Assembly (NCBI GenBank): GCA_001184405.1
Contig: LFMX01000008.1
Span: forward strand, 1 to 64,000
Source of the DNA: Candidatus Burkholderia humilis
GTDB taxonomy: Bacteria > Pseudomonadota > Gammaproteobacteria > Burkholderiales > Burkholderiaceae
Direction: 5' to 3'
Length of the DNA: 64,000 nt
The stretch's first letter is position 1, and each line of letters starts with the position of its first letter. Below are positions 27,618 through 39,511 of this stretch, one piece after another. Position numbers and translations under genes: made by a program. Under the pieces are notes generated by a model. The model was given only the letters and a program-made list of their open reading frames with translations. It had not been told where the DNA came from and did no database searches.

Positions 27618-28629
27618 ATGAACTCCCGTCTTCAGATCGACGCGGCGCGCGAGGCGGCCGTAGCAGATTACGAGAGCTTGAAACAGGCCGCCGACTGGTA
27701 TGCGGCGCTGTGCATCGACGATGCTCGCAGATGCCCGACGCGCCGAATGGACGGCTTGGCTGGACGAGCGTCCCGAGCATCGCCGGGCATGGGCGCATAT
27801 CGAGGCGGTCAGCCGGCGCTTCAATCCGTTACGTGCAGACGGCGAGGGCACGCGCGCGGCGGCGAGCACCGCAATGCGCGTCGCGGCCCGCGGCAGCGCA
27901 ACACGCCGAAAAGCGCTCGGTTGCATCGTCGCGCTTTGCGGCGCAGGCTTGGCAGGCTGGTTCTCGTGGCGCTTCACGCCCTTACCCGATGCCGTGCGCG
28001 ATGCGTTCCGACTACTCGCCGGCGTGGGCGAGCAGCGGGACATCACGCTAACCGACGGCACGCACGTCTGGCTCAACACCGACAGCGCCTTCGATGCTCA
28101 CTACAACGACGAGCGTCGCCTCATCGTGCTGGAGATGGGCGAAATTCTCGTCGATACCGCCAAGGACGCGCATTCACGGCCGTTCTTCGTAGACACGCGC
28201 CACGGCCGGATGCAGGCGCTCGGTACGCGCTTCACGGTCCGTCAGGCCGAGGACTTCACGCTTCTGACCGTGTTCGACGGGCGCGTGGAGATCAAGACAC
28301 GCTCGGGAGAAACACGCATGGTGTCGGCCAACGAGCAACGGCGGTTCGATACGAGCGGCATTTCGGATTCCATGCCGGCCGAAATTGCGCGTGAGGCTTG
28401 GTCGCGCGGCGTCATCATCGCGGACAACGTGCCGCTCGCGCGCTTCGTTGCCGAGTTGTCGCACTACACGCGTGGTCATATCGCAATCGCCCCGTCTGTG
28501 GTGTCGATCAGGGTGGTGGGCCGCTTTCCCGCCGATCGACCTGAGCAGGTTCTGGCCATGCTCGAGCGTGACTTACCGGTACGCGTCCACCGGCCTTTGC
28601 CCTTCTGGACGTCGATTTCGAGCCGCTAG
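27618..28629 (+). pseudogene. FecR-type anti-sigma/sigma regulator, frameshifted
   Basis: FecR spans the inner membrane and passes the signal from a TonB receptor to the FecI sigma factor. The first codons MNSRLQIDAAREAAVADYES to ADWYAALCIDD are in one frame; the break is near 27720. The rest is open: AEWTAWLDERPEHRRAWAHI, a membrane helix (LGCIVALCGAGLAGWFSW), and the FecR domain (LTDGTHVWLNTDSAFDAHYN, GRMQALGTRFTVRQ) with its C-terminal STN-contacting part. Joined length is about 336 codons, normal. The gene starts three bases after the sigma-factor stop. Confidence 0.9.
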
Positions 28630-28718
28630 CCACCCCGGCGCGCTTTTTTCTCAAAAATTTCCGCAAATCGGTTCGCATTCTCGGTCCTCGTCCGATTACG
28701 GAAAGGAGAGGAACCGAA

Positions 28719-31247
28719 ATGCTCACGCATGCCGACGCCGTCGGACGAACCTCTTCGTGCCAACGTTCAAACCAGGGAATACGTCCTATGCAGCGCCTGC
28801 CCTTCGTTTCGAGTACGCAAACTGGTTTATCCAAAAGAGAAAGCATCGCCGTCGCGACGTGCGGCGCTGCACATCGTCCGCTTACACATGCCATCGCACT
28901 TGCGGGAAGTCTGGCCTCGTTGAACGCGCACGCACAGGCAACCGGTGAATCAGTGGTGCAGCCAAGCGGTTCGCATCCCGGCGCGATGCGTTTCGACGTG
29001 CCGCCAGGCCCCTTGTCGTCGGCACTGAGCGGCTTCGCTGATCAAGCCAATATCATGTTGAGCGTGCCCGGCGAGATAACAGCAGGTAAAACCAGCCCAG
29101 GCCTGCACGGTCCCTACGACGTGAACGCCGGATTCAATGCGATTTTGAACGGCTCGGAACTCGAAGCGGTAAAGCGGGACGATGGCAGCTATTCGCTGCG
29201 TCGCGCGAGCGCGACAGGGGCGGCGGTTCCGCAGGGCACGCTTCCGACGGTCATGGGTCGTCGGCACGAAACCGGGCGCGATAGCTACGCCCTACGCGGG
29301 CAGACAGGTCGCGACGGACGCCGCGCTCAGCATTCTCGGCAACCGCGACTACATGGACACCCCGTTCAGCACGTCGAGCTACACCGAGAAGTACATCCGC
29401 GATCAACAAGCGACCAGCGTTGATCGCGGATGTACTTACAACGAGCGATCCGTCCGTGCGCGCCGCCATCGACAGCAGCAACCGTTATGACGCGTTGACG
29501 ATCCGGGGTTTTCGCGTAGAGAACAGCGAGATTGCGCTGAATGGGCTGTATGGGCTGGTGCGGAACTATCGGTCGGTCCCGATCCGATCGAGCGCATCGA
29601 ACTGTTGAAGGGTCCGGGCGCATTGCTCAACGGGATGATGCCGTCGGGCAGCGTCGGCGGGAACGTGAACGTCCTGACCAAGCGTGCCGGCGACACACCG
29701 CTCAATCGCATCACAGCCGAGTACGAATCCAATTCTGTGTTCGGCGCCCATGCCGATCTGGCCCGGCGCTTTGGGCCGGACAATCGATTCGGCATTCGTG
29801 TAAACGCAGCGCGACGCGAAGGCGACACGCCCATCGACGACCAGTTCAAACGCAACACCGCTCTGTCGGTCGGACTCGACTATCAGGGCGAACGGCTGCG
29901 CGTGTCGGGAGACGTGATCTACCAGGACGACTGGATGCGTGCGGCCGCGCGTGGCTACACGCTGCTCAAGGGAATCGCTCTGCCTGGCACACCCGATCCG
30001 AAGATCAATCTGGCGCAGGATTTCTCGTATTCCAACTCTCACAGCCTGACCGTCATGGGCCGCGCGGAGTACGACCTTACCCCGAATGTGACGCTGTACG
30101 GTGCCGTCGGCATGAATCGCTTCGGTTACGACAAGATAGAAGATCCGGGCGCGACCATCACCGATGTGCAGGACGACGCCATTTCGACCTCACGCTACCA
30201 GCAAGGGCGAACGCATGCGCTATCCGCCGAAGCGGGTGTGAAACGCGCTTCAAGACCGGGCCGATCGACCATCAACTGGTCGCGGGTGGCAACCGGCTCG
30301 ATTCGACGACGTGGTTCGGACAGAACATCTACAGCAGCTACGCGACCAACATCTACGTGCCGGAGCGGCTGGCCGGGCTCGGCGCGCCCGTCTCGACTTC
30401 GCCCGAGGCGAAGAGCGCAGACCAGACGCTGCAGAGCGTCGCTGTCGCTGATACGCTTTCTGTCGCAAAAGGGCTCGCGCAATTCACGCTCGGCGTGCGC
30501 CGCCAGCAGGTCGAAAGCAACAACTTCGCCGTGTTGGGCGCCACTACTGCGCATTACGATCAGGGCGCGACGACGCCGTCGTTCGCGCTGGTCGTCCGGC
30601 CAATGGATCAGCTTTCGTTCTACGCGAACTATATTGAGGCATTGACGCCCGGCGCGACGCCACGCGCCGATGCGGCCAATCCGAACCAGGTATTTGCGCC
30701 CTTCAAAACGAAGCAATACGAGGTAGGCACCAAGCTCGATCTCGGCAGCTTTGGCGCAACGCTGAGCCTGTTTCGGATCGACGTGCCCAGTGGGATCGTC
30801 GATCCGGTCAGCAAGGTATTCAGTCTCGATGGTCAGCAGCGCAACCGTGGGGTCGAACTGTACGAATTCGGCGAACCGGTGCACGGCGTGCGTGTGCTCG
30901 GCGGCGTGACGTGGATCGACGCGAAACTCACGCGCACCGCGGGCAATCAGTACGACGGCAATCACGCGGTCGGGGCACCGTCCGTGCAGGCCAACCTGGG
31001 CGCCGAGTGGGATACGCCGTTTTTGCCCGGCGTCACCGTCTCCGGGCGATTGATCTATACCGGCGAGACCTACGTGAGTCAGGACAACACGCAGCACGTG
31101 CCGTCGTGGACGCGTTTTGATATCGGTGCGCGCAAACGTCACGAATCTCTTCAACCGCTATTATTGTATTGGCAGGCCAATCCGACCGGCTATCTTATCA
31201 GCCGGATGCCGCGCACGTTCTGGGTGTCGTTGTTGACCGATTTCTGA
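28719..31247 (+). pseudogene. TonB-dependent siderophore receptor, multiply frameshifted
   Basis: This is an outer-membrane ferric-siderophore receptor with an N-terminal STN signalling domain (FDVPPGPLSSALSGFADQAN), so it would have signalled to FecR/FecI. A GGAGAGG ribosome site precedes ATG 28719. The plug (YDALTIRGFRVENSEIALNG, IERIELLKGPGALLNGMMPS) and barrel up to the terminal RTFWVSLLTDF are recognisable. At least four frame changes occur: near 29265, near 29410-29418 (beside a perfect inverted repeat), near 29570, and near 30243. Joined length is about 840 codons, including signal peptide and STN domain, as expected. It completes a dead FecI-FecR-receptor triad. Confidence 0.92.
29389..29437. 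repeat. Perfect 19-base inverted repeat inside the receptor gene
   Basis: Arms at 29389-29407 and 29419-29437 are exact reverse complements, separated by an 11-base loop. They encode the KYIRDQ and LIADVL parts of the plug region. A frame change lies in the loop. Confidence 0.9.
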
Positions 31248-33181
31248 ATCGGGCGACAAGCGAGGAGGTCACTTGCGCGGTGGACCGCTTGCTCCAGGCA
31301 CGAGGACAACGGAAATGACGAAGCAATTTCACAGTGTTCCTTTTTAACGGGCGCTAGCTGGCGCCCACGCTGCGTTTCAGTCTCGCTGGGAGCAAGCAGA
31401 ACGAAGCCAACGATCGCGAACTCAGCACGTCTCGCGTTGACACGAACTATTTAATCGCGGGGCAAAAGTCTTCGGCCGCTGTCCCTCACCGCGACCGTGA
31501 GAAGAAAGCGCACACTCTAAAGGAGACGGTCATTCTAGTTGCGTGTGGGTTCAGACCTCGTGGAGGTATCAGACCGGGTCTTGTGGAAGACCGCAATTCT
31601 GCGTCCTCGCGCGTTTCGATACGACCAGGTTAGCAAACCGATACGTGTGACTTCCCTGAATGAAACGCTGGCGCGCTTCGCGGCTGTAGCTCTTATGTTT
31701 ATCCGAAGCAACGACGGTCGTGCACGTATGCCTTTTAGGATAGGTGTCTTCTAATCCCATGAAGTGCTGAACACTCTGCCGCGACGTTATCGTCGCATAT
31801 CCTTTTGCAAAGAATTTTGGCCTTATACGAATCTTGGCCTTATACGAATCTCGTGTGGCGACGCCGCTTGCACGCGTCGTCAAGCGGGCTCGCTATTCGA
31901 TAGGGGCGCAGGATACAACATTGAAGCAGCGTTTTGTCGAAACTCCTCGCACGCATGATTCGCAACGCGATGTGCAGAGAACTCGGCGAATCCGTCTTTC
32001 AGGCTCCGGTAATTTGCAAGCAGAACGCTCAGTTACGCGAACACGGATGTGAGCGATCAATAGACAACGTCCTCCAAGTAAGAGCGTTTGCGGCGGGATC
32101 TATACCAGGACACAAGTTCGACGCGCACGCTAGCGGCTGTGGCGATCAACAACTTCGCAAACGACCAGCCGAGATCGCTGTATGGATCTGCAGGTCTTGA
32201 TAAACGAGTAGAGGCGGGCGCTGACCTGCGCACCATAATAGCGTCTGCGAGCAGCCAGCCTTGCGACTATAGGATGTCTTTCAAGTGCCGCTCACGGCTT
32301 CCAAGCGACACGGTTACCGTGGTGAACGCAGGTGCGAATCTCTACAATCAGAGGCGCAAAGCGACACGTACCGATCCTCATCGATATCGTGCTTACACGG
32401 TCCAGTGCTTGCTTGGACGAAGGACGTTGCCGACTACGACGCGCATCTAAAGATGCCTCTTACCTTCTAAACCAGCATACCTCGAGTGTTCGACCGTTGT
32501 TTTCAAGATTAGGCGTCGTCGTTTGTGGACCATTGACCCCAGAGCGCGGTAGCAACCTTGTCCTTCCGCTTCGAATTCACTGCTCCGAGACAGCACGGCG
32601 ATTTGCATATGTCGGTGCCTAGAAAAAGACAAAAAAACGCATCATTAAAGCGAAAAGCGAATAAGTCGTGCCTCACTTCGCGTGTATCCCTAGTGAAAGG
32701 TTCAAGGATGCCGATATCTGCAAATACGAAGAACGCATGTTCTAGGTGGCGATAGAACGCACTACGCATGTTGCTCGCGACGCAAGACCACTTGCCGTCA
32801 ACAATAGGCGGATATTTGTGGAAAACTTGCAATTGCTGTTTGCCTTGCCTTCGCGGTCGGGTGCAGTTTGTTTGTCGATGTTGATGGCCGCGGCCAACGA
32901 CATCTCCTTATTGAAAGATGCAGTGACGCTTGGCGCCGCAGTACGGGCCGAAAGGCGGCAGAACTGCTCTTAGGTCCGCGCCGACTGAGCAGAGAAGTTA
33001 ATTGGATTACTCAATCGTTTGATTAAGCTTCACGAGATCACGATGACAGATTGTGCCGCGCCGGCGAGCAGCGTCTACTCGTAAACGACCACAAGTATGT
33101 TGGCTGTCTCCGTTTTCTCAAATCTCACGAGTTATCAAAGGGTTCGCGTTCCAAACGACCATATTTTGAGGACTGACGCAC
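31248..33181. other. Long spacer, no gene supported
   Basis: Nearly 2 kb is without a recognisable gene; all open frames are short and have mixed composition. A perfect 17-base tandem duplication (TTGGCCTTATACGAATC) lies at 31817-31833 and 31834-31850. The stretch is probably decayed coding DNA beyond recognition. Confidence 0.5.
31817..31850. repeat. 17-base perfect tandem duplication
   Basis: The two units TTGGCCTTATACGAATC are exact and adjacent. Like the 14-base duplication at 19532-19559, this looks like a recent slippage event. It has no clear function. Confidence 0.85.
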
Positions 33182-34417
33182 ATGATCGTCGAGATCGCGC
33201 AAAGCAAACTGCAGCTCGGAATGTACATTCATAGCCTCGGTACATCGTGGTTCAATCACCCATTTTTACGCAGCCAGTTTCTTCTTCAAACGGAAGAAGA
33301 GGGCGCTGCAATCCTGAGCGCCGGGATTCGTTCAGTATGGGTCGATACCACAAAGGGCCGAGGGCCAGGCGATATTACGTCACCGCGGCAAGGGGAGAGT
33401 GCTGCCGCAGATGTGAATGACGAGACGCTAGATACAAACGAACGATGGTATCCGCCGCAGACGAAGTCCTTACGTTGGAACAGCCGCGCATGACGAGTTC
33501 GATCGAGCGAGGTCGCTTTGCCGTGCCGCAAGAGAACAGATTAGTTCGATTTTCTCCGATGCGAGAATGGGAAAAGCACTCAGCGTGAAGGAGATCTATT
33601 CTCTGGTTGACGAAATAGCTGCTTCAGTTCACCGTTTTCCGGTTGCGCTCATCGGCGTCACACGTCTCAAATCGCATGACAACTATACCTACATGCATTC
33701 GCTTGCCGTGTGCGGCATGATGGTCGCATTGACAAGTTCTCTAGGCGTGCAACGGGACGCTATACGCACCGCGGGCTTAGCCGGCTTGATGCACGATGTT
33801 GGTAAAGCCACAGTGGACGGCGACATTCTGAACAAGCCGGGACCGCTTACTGATCTCGAATTCGAGCGGATGAAGCGACATTCGGAAGCGGGCGCCACTA
33901 TTATTATTGAGGCTGGTGGCGCTACGCTAGTTGCTGACGTTGCTCTGCATCATCATGAGAGAGTTGATGGCAAGGGCTACCCGCACGGTTTAAGTGATGA
34001 CGCGATCTCTTTGCTTGCTCGAATGGGTGCTGTCTGTGACGTCTATGATGCCGTTACCTCCGAACGAGTTTATAGCGAGCGTGGCATCCGGCACGAGCCA
34101 TCCACGAGATGGTGACCTGGCAAGGCCATTTCGACAAGCGAATCTTTAATGCGTTTGTGAAGACGGTCGGGATTTATCCCGTAGGGTCGCTCGTTCGGCT
34201 CGCTTCCGGTTATCTTGCCGTGGTCGTCGCTCCTTCAGGCGTATCCTTGCTCGCGCCGAGCGTCCGAGCCTTTTTCTCGCTGCGGTCTAAGGAGCGCATC
34301 ATTCCGCGATTGATTGATTTGTCAGCAAAACGATGCACGGAATCGATCGTTGGGATTGAAAATGCCGCCGATTGGGGGCTGGAGTCGGTCGACGACGTCT
34401 GGCTATATTCGGCATGA
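33182..34417 (+). pseudogene. HD-GYP cyclic-di-GMP phosphodiesterase, frameshifted
   Basis: This would have hydrolysed cyclic di-GMP. The N-terminus MIVEIAQSKLQLGMYIHSLG to IRSVWVDTTKG is the DUF3391 domain usual in Burkholderia HD-GYP proteins. The HD-GYP core is in the second block: HSLAVCGMMVALTSSLGVQR, the metal-binding LMHDVGK, HSEAGA, and HHHERVDGKGYPHGL. Frame breaks lie near 33470-33480, before the core, and near 34085-34100, after ERVYSERGI. The end continues as GHFDKRIFNAFVKTVGIYPV, GSLVRLASGY and a regular C-terminal extension. Joined length is about 411 codons, normal. Confidence 0.9.
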
Positions 34418-35986
34418 GCGCTGTCGATCGACTGTAAGTAGGATTTAAGGGATGTTTAACCCAGCGCGCGACGGTAGTTCACGGTTCTTGGCGTCGATTA
34501 GTCGAATCGCGATCGCGTTGATACGCGAGCGTGATTGGAGAATGATGAACGCAGTCGACCCCTGAATAGTGCGACCAATAAGGCATGCCGGAATAAACGA
34601 GAAGGTTTTCCTAACAAGCATCGTGGTGCGCAGTATTTGCCATCCTTTCAGATGCCGCAAATACTGGGCACGAAGCGAAATGCTCGAGCGCAACGACGAC
34701 TGCTCCTCAGTTTGCCTACATAAGTACCGCGCTGGCAGGCGGTCCATTAACCTTAAGAGCGCCGTTATCGTTAACTGTGGTAACAGGTATGTCACCGGCG
34801 TCCGGGCCGCGTCAGGCAAGATTTCGGACTCTCTTTGGCTCGCGCTCGAGTCAGCCTTCGCGAGAGATGTATCCTAGCCGACGGGCCGGTGTTGATAAGA
34901 GGCAGAAATGCCGTAGGAAATCCTCCAGCCCGACTGCGTAAGAAGCTTTGCAAGGGCGTTCACGTCCGGTGCAGAACTCGTCCCACCGATGACGCGTGTA
35001 CCATTCGCAAGTGGCCAAGACCGAGTGCCCGACACCTGCAGGGCCGTTCTGGTCCTAGCGTGTATATCGCAAAAGCATTCATCCCAATCCCCAAGTGTCC
35101 GTTGATGCTCAGTAGCCGCAGATGGTTGATCAGGTTGCCTCCACCCTCCACGTTGGCAACGTTGAAACTCCCGAGTACGTCACACTTTTTCCGCGACTCA
35201 ATTCGTTGAAATCTGGATTGTTAGAAATCGCAGTCGGTAACGCGACTGTTAATATGTTGATCCTCACGAGGTCCTGTGCAGCTATCGTGACATAAGGGTC
35301 GCTCGGTTTCTGAGTACATTGCGCGATGCTCGGATAGCTTTTGCGGAGGAAACTGAGCCAACGTCACCCCATTCCTGCCACTTCTCCAAGCCCTCAGACA
35401 TTGGGCCTAGCGCAAGTCGGCAAATGCAGCTGATCTTCGCATGGTCATCTCTTTCTCCTTTTTTGATTTTGATTACCCATAGTTGAGCGAATGCTGTTTG
35501 CTTACGAAAATCGTTTGCGAGCTGTCGCATAGCGTCGTGCGTCATGCGGTGTACGCGCGAAGGCATGGCTCCGCAGCTAAGAGAAGGATTGAACTAGATT
35601 GGAGCTTGCGACCGATGCAATTGATCTCATATGCACGTGTCAGCGAGGGTTTGTCCCATGTGATGCAGAAACGACACCTTAATGCTCTGTTGTAGTCGTT
35701 TTCTGCGTTGGTAGCCTCAAGATTTGACGATCTGGATTCAAGTCGAGTGAGAGCGATGAGAGACGAGCGTCCCTTCTTTGGAAAGCCCGTGGACGCTTGC
35801 GCAGCAAGGTGAGGCGGCCCACTTCAAGTACGCTTCGAAAGGACCTCACGGGGCAACAATGAAAACACGGCGTGATATGCAAGACGTAAAGCGAACGATC
35901 TTATCCATTAGCGAATTCGTTCGTCACTTGACGAAAGCGGTTCTGTAAATATTATTCGCATACCTTTATAAAGTGGAGAAGGGATA
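34418..35986. other. Long spacer, no gene supported
   Basis: About 1.57 kb has no gene I can support. A minus-strand AAGGAGAAAGAG ribosome-like site near 35450-35460 precedes an ATG that leads to only 13 codons before a stop, perhaps the stump of a lost gene. The right end before 35987 is AT-rich and should carry the porin promoter. Confidence 0.45.
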
Positions 35987-37154
35987 ATGAAAAGAGCCAT
36001 CAAGGCTTTGTGGTTTGTTGTGGGGATGGCAGTCTTGAGCGCGAATAGCGCGGTCGCCCAAAGTAGCGTGACACTGTATGGTGCTGTAGACGATGCTGTC
36101 GTCTACGCAAATAATCAGAAAGGGCAATCCAACGTCTACTTGCGCTAGGGAAACCTTGCCGCTTCGAAATGGGGCTTAAAGGGCGTTGAAGATCTAGGCA
36201 GCGGGCTCGTTGCAATCTTCGATATCCAAGCGGGCTTCGACCTCAACACCGGTGCCGCTTCTTCGTCTGGTTTGCTCTTCAATAGACAGGCTTATGTTGG
36301 CTTGCGCAGCAACACGGTCGGCACGGTCACGGCAGGACGACAGTACACTCCGTATTTGCTGTTCGTAGGTCCGGTTGCCCCAGCACGTGGCTCACTGGGG
36401 CAACCGGTGCTCATCCAGGGGATGTCGACGGACTCGACACGACAATTAGAGTAAATAACTCGCTGACCTACACGTCGCCCGTGATCGCTGGATTGCAAGG
36501 CAGTCTAATGTATGCGTTGGGCGGGATTGCAGGCAGTACAGGTAAGGGACAGACACTAAGCGGTGCGTTGAGTTATTCGATCGGCCCTGTCAATCTTGCC
36601 GCCGGCTATTTGAGAATGGACAACGCCGAGGGTAACACTACGCCGGGCTTCGACCCTGCGTCTACAGCCTCATTTGGAACCTCTGCTCTCAACCAAGGCT
36701 ATCTGTCAGCCCGCAGTGTTCGCCATGTTGCTGCGGCAGGTAACTATGCTTTTGGTGGCGCAACTCTTGGACTGAATTATTCAAATGTGCGCTATTTGCC
36801 CGGCGGCGCGTCGCTTTTTGCGAATACGGCAGTATTCAATACGTACGGCGCGCTTGCTGTCTACCGTTTCACTCCCGCCTTCGACCTCGCTGGAGCGTTA
36901 GTTATACGCTCGCATCCAAGGCCAATGGAATCAACGAGGCCGCCCGGTACCAGCAGTACTCCCTCAAAGAAAGTTATCACCTGTCCAAACGTACGATACT
37001 CTACGCGTTGCAGACATGGCAGCATTCCCGCGGTGAGACGCTCAATACACGCATAACCGAGGCAACCCCGTCTGTTGGTGATGCTGAGAATGCCACGCCG
37101 TCTTCCGTCCGAGGCCAGTTTGTCGGAATGTTGGGGCTGACCGTCCTCTTTTAA
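35987..37154 (+). pseudogene. Third Gram-negative porin, one nonsense and two frameshifts
   Basis: The start MKRAIKALWFVVGMAVLSAN with signal peptide ending AVAQ follows a GGAGAAGGG ribosome site. The first strand SSVTLYGAVDDAVVYAN identifies a Burkholderiales porin of a different subgroup from the pair at 1 kb. A TAG at 36146-36148 replaces a glutamine codon (YLRQGNLAASKWG expected). Frameshifts lie near 36388 (before HPGDVDGLDTTIRVNNSLTY) and near 36895 (before SYTLASKANGINEAARYQQY). The true end is QFVGMLGLTVLF with the terminal aromatic. Joined length is about 389 codons, normal. Confidence 0.9.
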
Positions 37155-37905
37155 TCGATGCAATGACGCCTTTCGACTGGCGTGGCAGCGATCGACCCGC
37201 GTCAATCCACAAGCCCTCGCTTACACAGGTGCTGCTCAAGCGCGAATTCAGTTCGCGCTTGAGTCGCTACTGCACACCTATACGCTTCAAAAAACAATCT
37301 TTCAGTGCTGCGCCGCGCTCTCCTCGAGCGCCCATTGCGATTTGTCAAAAGTGCCAGAACTCTGGCGTCACTGCGGCAACTCAATTTCCCGCAAACCGCA
37401 CGCACATTTCCTCCATTACGCAAGGGCTTCCGTCACCGTCAGGGCCAGTATACTATTGAAGCGCAGATTATTGATCAAATCAAGCTCAATCGGATCGGCT
37501 GCCGCCCTCCAACGTGCCTCTTTTCTTAGCAAAGTTTCTAGCATCTGTTTGCGGTGTTCGCCTATTAAGTTACATGTCGTCAGACAACTTAGAGACACAT
37601 AACCTAACAGAATAGCTCACATAGCCGAGTTTTTGTGGCTCCGGACGCGCGTTATCCTTCAAAATATTTCTTATTTTCTGTTTTGAAAGCTTTATAAAAG
37701 ATTTGGTGTCGGAAAGCGCAATTCGATTCCAATGTACGCATCAATTCCGCTAGAAGTGAGCGAGATGATATGACGTCAGATAACGTATCAAGCAGAGGAA
37801 AGCTTTCGGCTAGTAATAAAAAACGTATGGGCCGGTCAACCTGGTCGATAGCTGAGGGCGGTCAGGCACGTAGCAATCCTAAACATAGAATCTAAGGGGT
37901 GAGAC
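37155..37905. other. Spacer with a perfect hairpin, no gene
   Basis: About 750 bases have no supported gene. At 37235-37263 a perfect 12-base stem (CTCAAGCGCGAA against TTCGCGCTTGAG, loop TTCAG) could be the porin transcript's terminator remnant, though it lacks a T run. The right end leads into an AraC gene. Confidence 0.5.
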
Positions 37906-38874
37906 ATGAACGCAAGAATGAGCGATTTTTCGAACTCATTTAGCGACCCGCATGCCTTGGAGGCACATTACGCTAAATTGAACGCTGAAGTCCGCATCAG
38001 GCCTGATGCCTCTGACGAGCCATTTCGATACGAGGAGCGCATCGCGTTCAATGATGACGTGCTTCTTTTAAGAACAAGGAGTTACACGAGCTACACGGTC
38101 GATGTCCGGACTGCCGCCGACGCATACGTCGTGTCAATTCCGCTTGAAGGTCGCATGACCTGGAACGTGGAAGGCGAGTGCCGACGTGCTGAAATGAACC
38201 TCGTTTCGTACCTGAAATTGATTAAGGGTGCACGGATTGAAGCGGGAACGTCTACGTCTAACGTCGTCTTTTCTTCCCAGGCGCTGCATTCAGATCTCGT
38301 TGGTTTACTGGGTGCGCCGTGTCATAAGCGGCTAAAGTTCGAGAGGAGCAGTGGGCTAAATCGGGACGACGCACTTGCGCTTTATTACACTGCTCACGCG
38401 CTCGCAGGGGACGTTTCGCACGCGACAACTTCCATGCTGAATCCGATAACTACCTCGTATTTGCGGCAAGCACTCTCAACAATCTTGCTACAAGGATGTA
38501 GACATAATTTTAGCGATCAGATCAGATCCGATCGGTCACATCGGGCGTGATGCCAGTGAGAATTAAACGAGCCATGGATTATCTGTATGCCAATGCCCAA
38601 TGTCCTATCATGCTGGCTGACATAGCCGAATCCGCCTCGCTTACTGTCCGAGGTCTACAGGTCGGTTTCCTGCGGCACCAAGGAATGTCTCCGATGGCGT
38701 TCCTGCGAAAAATTAGGCTTGAGCGCGCGCGAGGATTTGCTGGAATCGAATACTCGTGCAAGTGTCAATCAGGTTGCCTTGCGCTGGGGGTTCTCTAACC
38801 TGCACCGGTTTTCGCAGCTCTACGTCGCGAGATATGGTGAGTCCCCACGAGACACTTTGCGGCGTGCGCAGTGA
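37906..38874 (+). pseudogene. AraC-family regulator, two frameshifts
   Basis: This has the same architecture as the intact regulator at 21421-22410. The N-terminal cupin-like part (MNARMSDFSNSFSDPHALEA to NFSDQIRSD) is open. The frame breaks near 38530-38540, just before the linker PVRIKRAMDYLYANAQCPIM. The first helix-turn-helix LADIAESASLTVRGLQVGFL is in the new frame. A second break near 38735 precedes the last block, which reads NQVALRWGFSNLHRFSQLYV and ends GESPRDTLRRAQ. Shared motifs with the intact copy (ALHSDLVGLLGAPCHKRLKF, SYLRQALSTILLQG) show they are paralogues. Confidence 0.9.
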
Positions 38875-38908
38875 AAACACTTTTATCTGATGTGGATCAG
38901 GTATCCTG

Positions 38909-39511
38909 TCACTGTGGTAGGAAAGCGCTCAATCTTTCGTGATCTCCAGGCAGCACTCGACTACTGACCGCGCAAGGTCGAAGCGGCGTCGCTTCCATAT
39001 CGAGCTGGTTTTGGGTTGCCATATAACGGTCGCTTAGGCTATGAACATGGCGCGAACGACTCGACGTATGTCTCAGCAGGCCAAGGGCTTCTAACATACC
39101 AGCGTTATTCTTAAAGGCGGCTTGGCTCAGTTGATACATTATTTCCAAGTTGGCCGTAAAGAGTCCGATTTCGCGGGTCAACTGGATCGTCGTTGTCTCG
39201 ACCCAGGCACGATGCTGTCGTCTCCTGATTTCCGACGCCAATGTATCTACGGTATTGGCGCAGTAGTTAGCGAGCGCGGCTATTGACAGGTAGTCAGGCG
39301 AGACAAGCTGCCTAATGGCGGCATCTATGTGCTCGATCTGGTGCCGAGAGCATGTTCCCCTTCGTTTCTTTTCGAGAATTTCGTTAAGAATGGCTTCACG
39401 TTGGTCAACAATCTGTCGTTCACCGCAGCGAAGCTTCGTCGCAAGATTTTTTACCGCTTGTGCTTTGGCTTCCAGCACCTGCACTTGGGCATCCCAATCA
39501 AAGTGTTCCAT
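38909..39511 (-). CDS. Hypothetical helical protein
   Basis: This open frame of about 200 residues starts from MEHFDWDAQVQVLEAKAQAV, with upstream ATGs also in frame. It is mostly helical and charged (AKLRCGERQIVDQREAILNE, IDAAIRQLVSPDYLSIAALA) with no signal peptide or membrane helix. Its amino-acid composition is more protein-like than other open frames in this low-GC region. A GGAAA purine stretch lies before the chosen start. I do not recognise the family, and a C-terminal frameshift cannot be excluded because the last 30 residues look irregular. Confidence 0.4.
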   Translation of the reverse strand: MEHFDWDAQVQVLEAKAQAVKNLATKLRCGERQIVDQREAILNEILEKKRRGTCSRHQIEHIDAAIRQLVSPDYLSIAALANYCANTVDTLASEIRRRQHRAWVETTTIQLTREIGLFTANLEIMYQLSQAAFKNNAGMLEALGLLRHTSSRSRHVHSLSDRYMATQNQLDMEATPLRPCAVSSRVLPGDHERLSAFLPQ

